A stretch of DNA of 14,625 nt. It comes from RZYP01 sp050256135. GTDB lineage: Bacteria > Bacillota > Negativicutes > Acidaminococcales > Acidaminococcaceae. Each line of letters begins with the position of its first letter. Within the stretch, counting starts at the first letter, position 1. Under the pieces are notes generated by a model that worked only from the letters and a program-made list of their open reading frames with translations, made no database searches and had not been told where the DNA came from. Positions 13,521-14,625 of the stretch are shown in pieces. The DNA is taken from NCBI GenBank assembly GCA_050256135.1, contig JBFWIF010000062.1, positions 1 to 14,625 on the forward strand, written 5' to 3'. The translations under genes and the position numbers were made by a program.

Positions 13521-14012
13521 ATGAATTTAGAAAACAAATGTTGCTGCGGCGGAGAAAACAAAGAAAAGGCTCAGATTGATGAAATACTTTTAAAGTTTGA
13601 AGGTAAAAAAGGTGCCTTAATTCCTGTTTTACAGGAAATACAGGCTCTTTATAATTATTTGCCGAAAGATGTTCTCGAATATGTTGCGGAAAGAATGAGT
13701 ATACCAATCAGCCAGATTTATGGTCTGGTTACTTTCTATTCCCAGTTTCATCTTAATCCACGCGGCAGAAACATTATCCGCGTTTGCCAAGGTACGGCCT
13801 GCCATGTTCGTGGCGGCAAGGTTATTTTGCAGGCAATAGAAAAACATTTGGGAATCAAAGCTGGACATACGACTGAGGATTTACGTTTTACGTTGGAAAC
13901 AATTGCCTGCGTTGGCGCTTGCGGACTAGCACCAGTTATGCAGATCAATGAAGATACACACGGACGCTTGACTACTGAGAAACTATCAGCTATTTTGGAC
14001 AGATATAAATAA
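13521..14012 (+). CDS. NuoE/HydC-like [2Fe-2S] subunit of an NAD-linked hydrogenase
   Basis: A 163-aa thioredoxin-fold [2Fe-2S] protein of the NuoE/HndA/HydC family. The cluster ligands are C89 and C94 (CQGTAC) and C130 and C134 (CVGAC), the standard spacing; the N-terminal helical part (LIPVLQEIQALYNYLP, GLVTFYSQF) is also typical. In electron-bifurcating hydrogenases this subunit accompanies the flavin-carrying NuoF-like subunit and takes part in electron transfer between NAD(P)H, ferredoxin and the catalytic subunit. An unusual N-terminus, KCCCGGEN (residues 6-13), adds three cysteines in a row. The ATG at 13521 has GGAAGAG seven bases upstream. A GHKL ATPase and an HndB-like gene follow, which favours a hydrogenase over complex I or formate dehydrogenase; the downstream catalytic gene is outside the window. 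Confidence 0.92.
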   Translation: MNLENKCCCGGENKEKAQIDEILLKFEGKKGALIPVLQEIQALYNYLPKDVLEYVAERMSIPISQIYGLVTFYSQFHLNPRGRNIIRVCQGTACHVRGGKVILQAIEKHLGIKAGHTTEDLRFTLETIACVGACGLAPVMQINEDTHGRLTTEKLSAILDRYK

Positions 14013-14015
14013 ATC

Positions 14016-14573
14016 ATGCGCGAAATAGCACTTCACATTCTTGATTTAATACAGAATTCTATCGCTGCTTCATCGAAAAAAGTGTTTTTAGATGTTAATG
14101 AAGATGAAGAGGGGTATTTCGTTTTTCGTATTTGCGATGACGGCAAAGGTATGAGCCCTGAATTATTAAAAAAAATACGTGATCCTTTTGTTACGACGAG
14201 ACTTACACGTGATATTGGTCTTGGCATACCTTTTATCGCTATGTCAACTGAGCAGAGCGGCGGGCATTTGACAATCAGGTCCAAGGAAGGTTTGGGGACA
14301 ACTATTGAAGCAGCTTTTTTACGCGACCATCTGGATAGACCACCGTTAGGAGATTTAGCGGCTACCATAAGGGTGATTTTGGTCACTAATCCGGATTTGC
14401 AGTTTATTGTGAGATACAGATATGGTAAGCGGTGTTTCGAGTTTGACTCTTTGGCTGTAAAAGAAATGCTTGGTGATGAAATCGATTTCAGTTTTCCAGA
14501 AGTATGTCTTTGGCTGGATGCCTATCTGAAACAGGAGCTAGGTAAAGTCAGAAATAATCAGGAGGCAACATAA
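14016..14573 (+). CDS. GHKL ATPase of hydrogenase operons (histidine-kinase-like ATPase domain only)
   Basis: A soluble 185-aa protein. Residues 1 to about 105 form an HATPase_c domain: N-box HILDLIQNS with N14, G1 box DDGKGM (41-46), F-box-like DPFVTTR and G2 box GLGI (68-71). The remaining ~80 residues are an uncharacterised extension. There is no receiver, dimerisation His or membrane segment, so if it is a kinase its target must be another protein; MutL- or Hsp90-like conformational ATPases are an alternative. Genes of this type are found between the NuoE-like and HndB-like genes in anaerobic Firmicutes hydrogenase operons. It starts three bases after the nuoE-like stop with no visible Shine-Dalgarno sequence, so it probably depends on coupled translation. 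Its TAA stop shares one base with the next ATG. Confidence 0.82.
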   Translation: MREIALHILDLIQNSIAASSKKVFLDVNEDEEGYFVFRICDDGKGMSPELLKKIRDPFVTTRLTRDIGLGIPFIAMSTEQSGGHLTIRSKEGLGTTIEAAFLRDHLDRPPLGDLAATIRVILVTNPDLQFIVRYRYGKRCFEFDSLAVKEMLGDEIDFSFPEVCLWLDAYLKQELGKVRNNQEAT

Positions 14574-14625
14574 TGAAAACATTAGAAGATTTAAAAGCTT
14601 TGCGGGAGAAGTTAAAAGGAGATAT
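14573..14625 (+). CDS. HndB-like [2Fe-2S] ferredoxin-fold hydrogenase subunit, N-terminal fragment
   Basis: Only the first 17 codons are in the window. The start MKTLEDLKALREKLKG closely resembles the opening of HndB-type subunits of NADP-reducing [FeFe]-hydrogenases (MKSLEDLKxIRE...), small thioredoxin-like [2Fe-2S] proteins. GGAGG (14561-14565) lies seven bases before the ATG, and the ATG overlaps the upstream stop by one base (TAATG). The position after a NuoE-like gene and a GHKL ATPase fits this identity. The cluster cysteines would lie beyond the window, so this is a prediction from the N-terminus and gene order. Confidence 0.7.
   Translation, partial: MKTLEDLKALREKLKGD

Overview
The window looks like a stretch of chromosome from an anaerobic, low-to-moderate GC Firmicutes lineage that has an outer membrane, most likely a Negativicute; this taxonomic call is inference. 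The reasons are Firmicutes-style control (a T-box leader in front of valS, a cobalamin riboswitch, strong AGGAGG ribosome binding sites, a LytTR/GHKL two-component pair) next to an O-antigen ligase/polymerase-type membrane protein and the start of an [FeFe]-hydrogenase locus. All recognised genes lie on the + strand.

Layout: (1) 1-1310, the 3' end of the ribosome-assembly GTPase gene engB, overlapping by 4 bases an AbrB-family membrane protein gene. (2) 1350-1772, a gene-free transcription unit: a sigma-A promoter, a compact cobalamin riboswitch aptamer, an intrinsic terminator, then a short pyrimidine-rich segment and a second, very strong terminator. No protein gene is found under its control. 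(3) 1840-3967, a promoter and a LytTR response regulator/GHKL sensor kinase pair. (4) 3983-6974, a promoter, valine T-box leader, valS and a terminator-like hairpin. (5) 6996-8276, folC. (6) 8298-8666, an extended -10 promoter and a ~250-nt region with a 120-nt-period duplicated hairpin module, compensatory changes and a long-range closing stem, followed directly by an O-antigen ligase-like gene (8667-9917). (7) 9936-14625, a promoter, a structured leader and a tightly packed operon: DRTGG protein, RsbW-like ATPase, sensory-type [FeFe]-hydrogenase homologue, second DRTGG protein, PHP-domain protein, NuoE/HydC-like [2Fe-2S] subunit, a second GHKL ATPase and the first codons of an HndB-like [2Fe-2S] protein.

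How the last block works together: the last three genes are the beginning of an electron-bifurcating/NAD(P)-linked hydrogenase operon (the NuoF-like and catalytic subunits would lie beyond the window). The five genes in front resemble a sensing and signalling module: a hydrogenase-like protein that keeps the four cysteines of the H-cluster but has lost residues needed for fast catalysis, an anti-sigma-factor-type kinase, two small DRTGG proteins and a PHP phosphoesterase-like protein. Their signalling role is inference from domains and gene order.

Most worth a second look: the cobalamin riboswitch that appears to control a non-coding RNA, the tandem structured RNA in front of the ligase gene, and the hydrogenase-linked signalling module with its structured leader.
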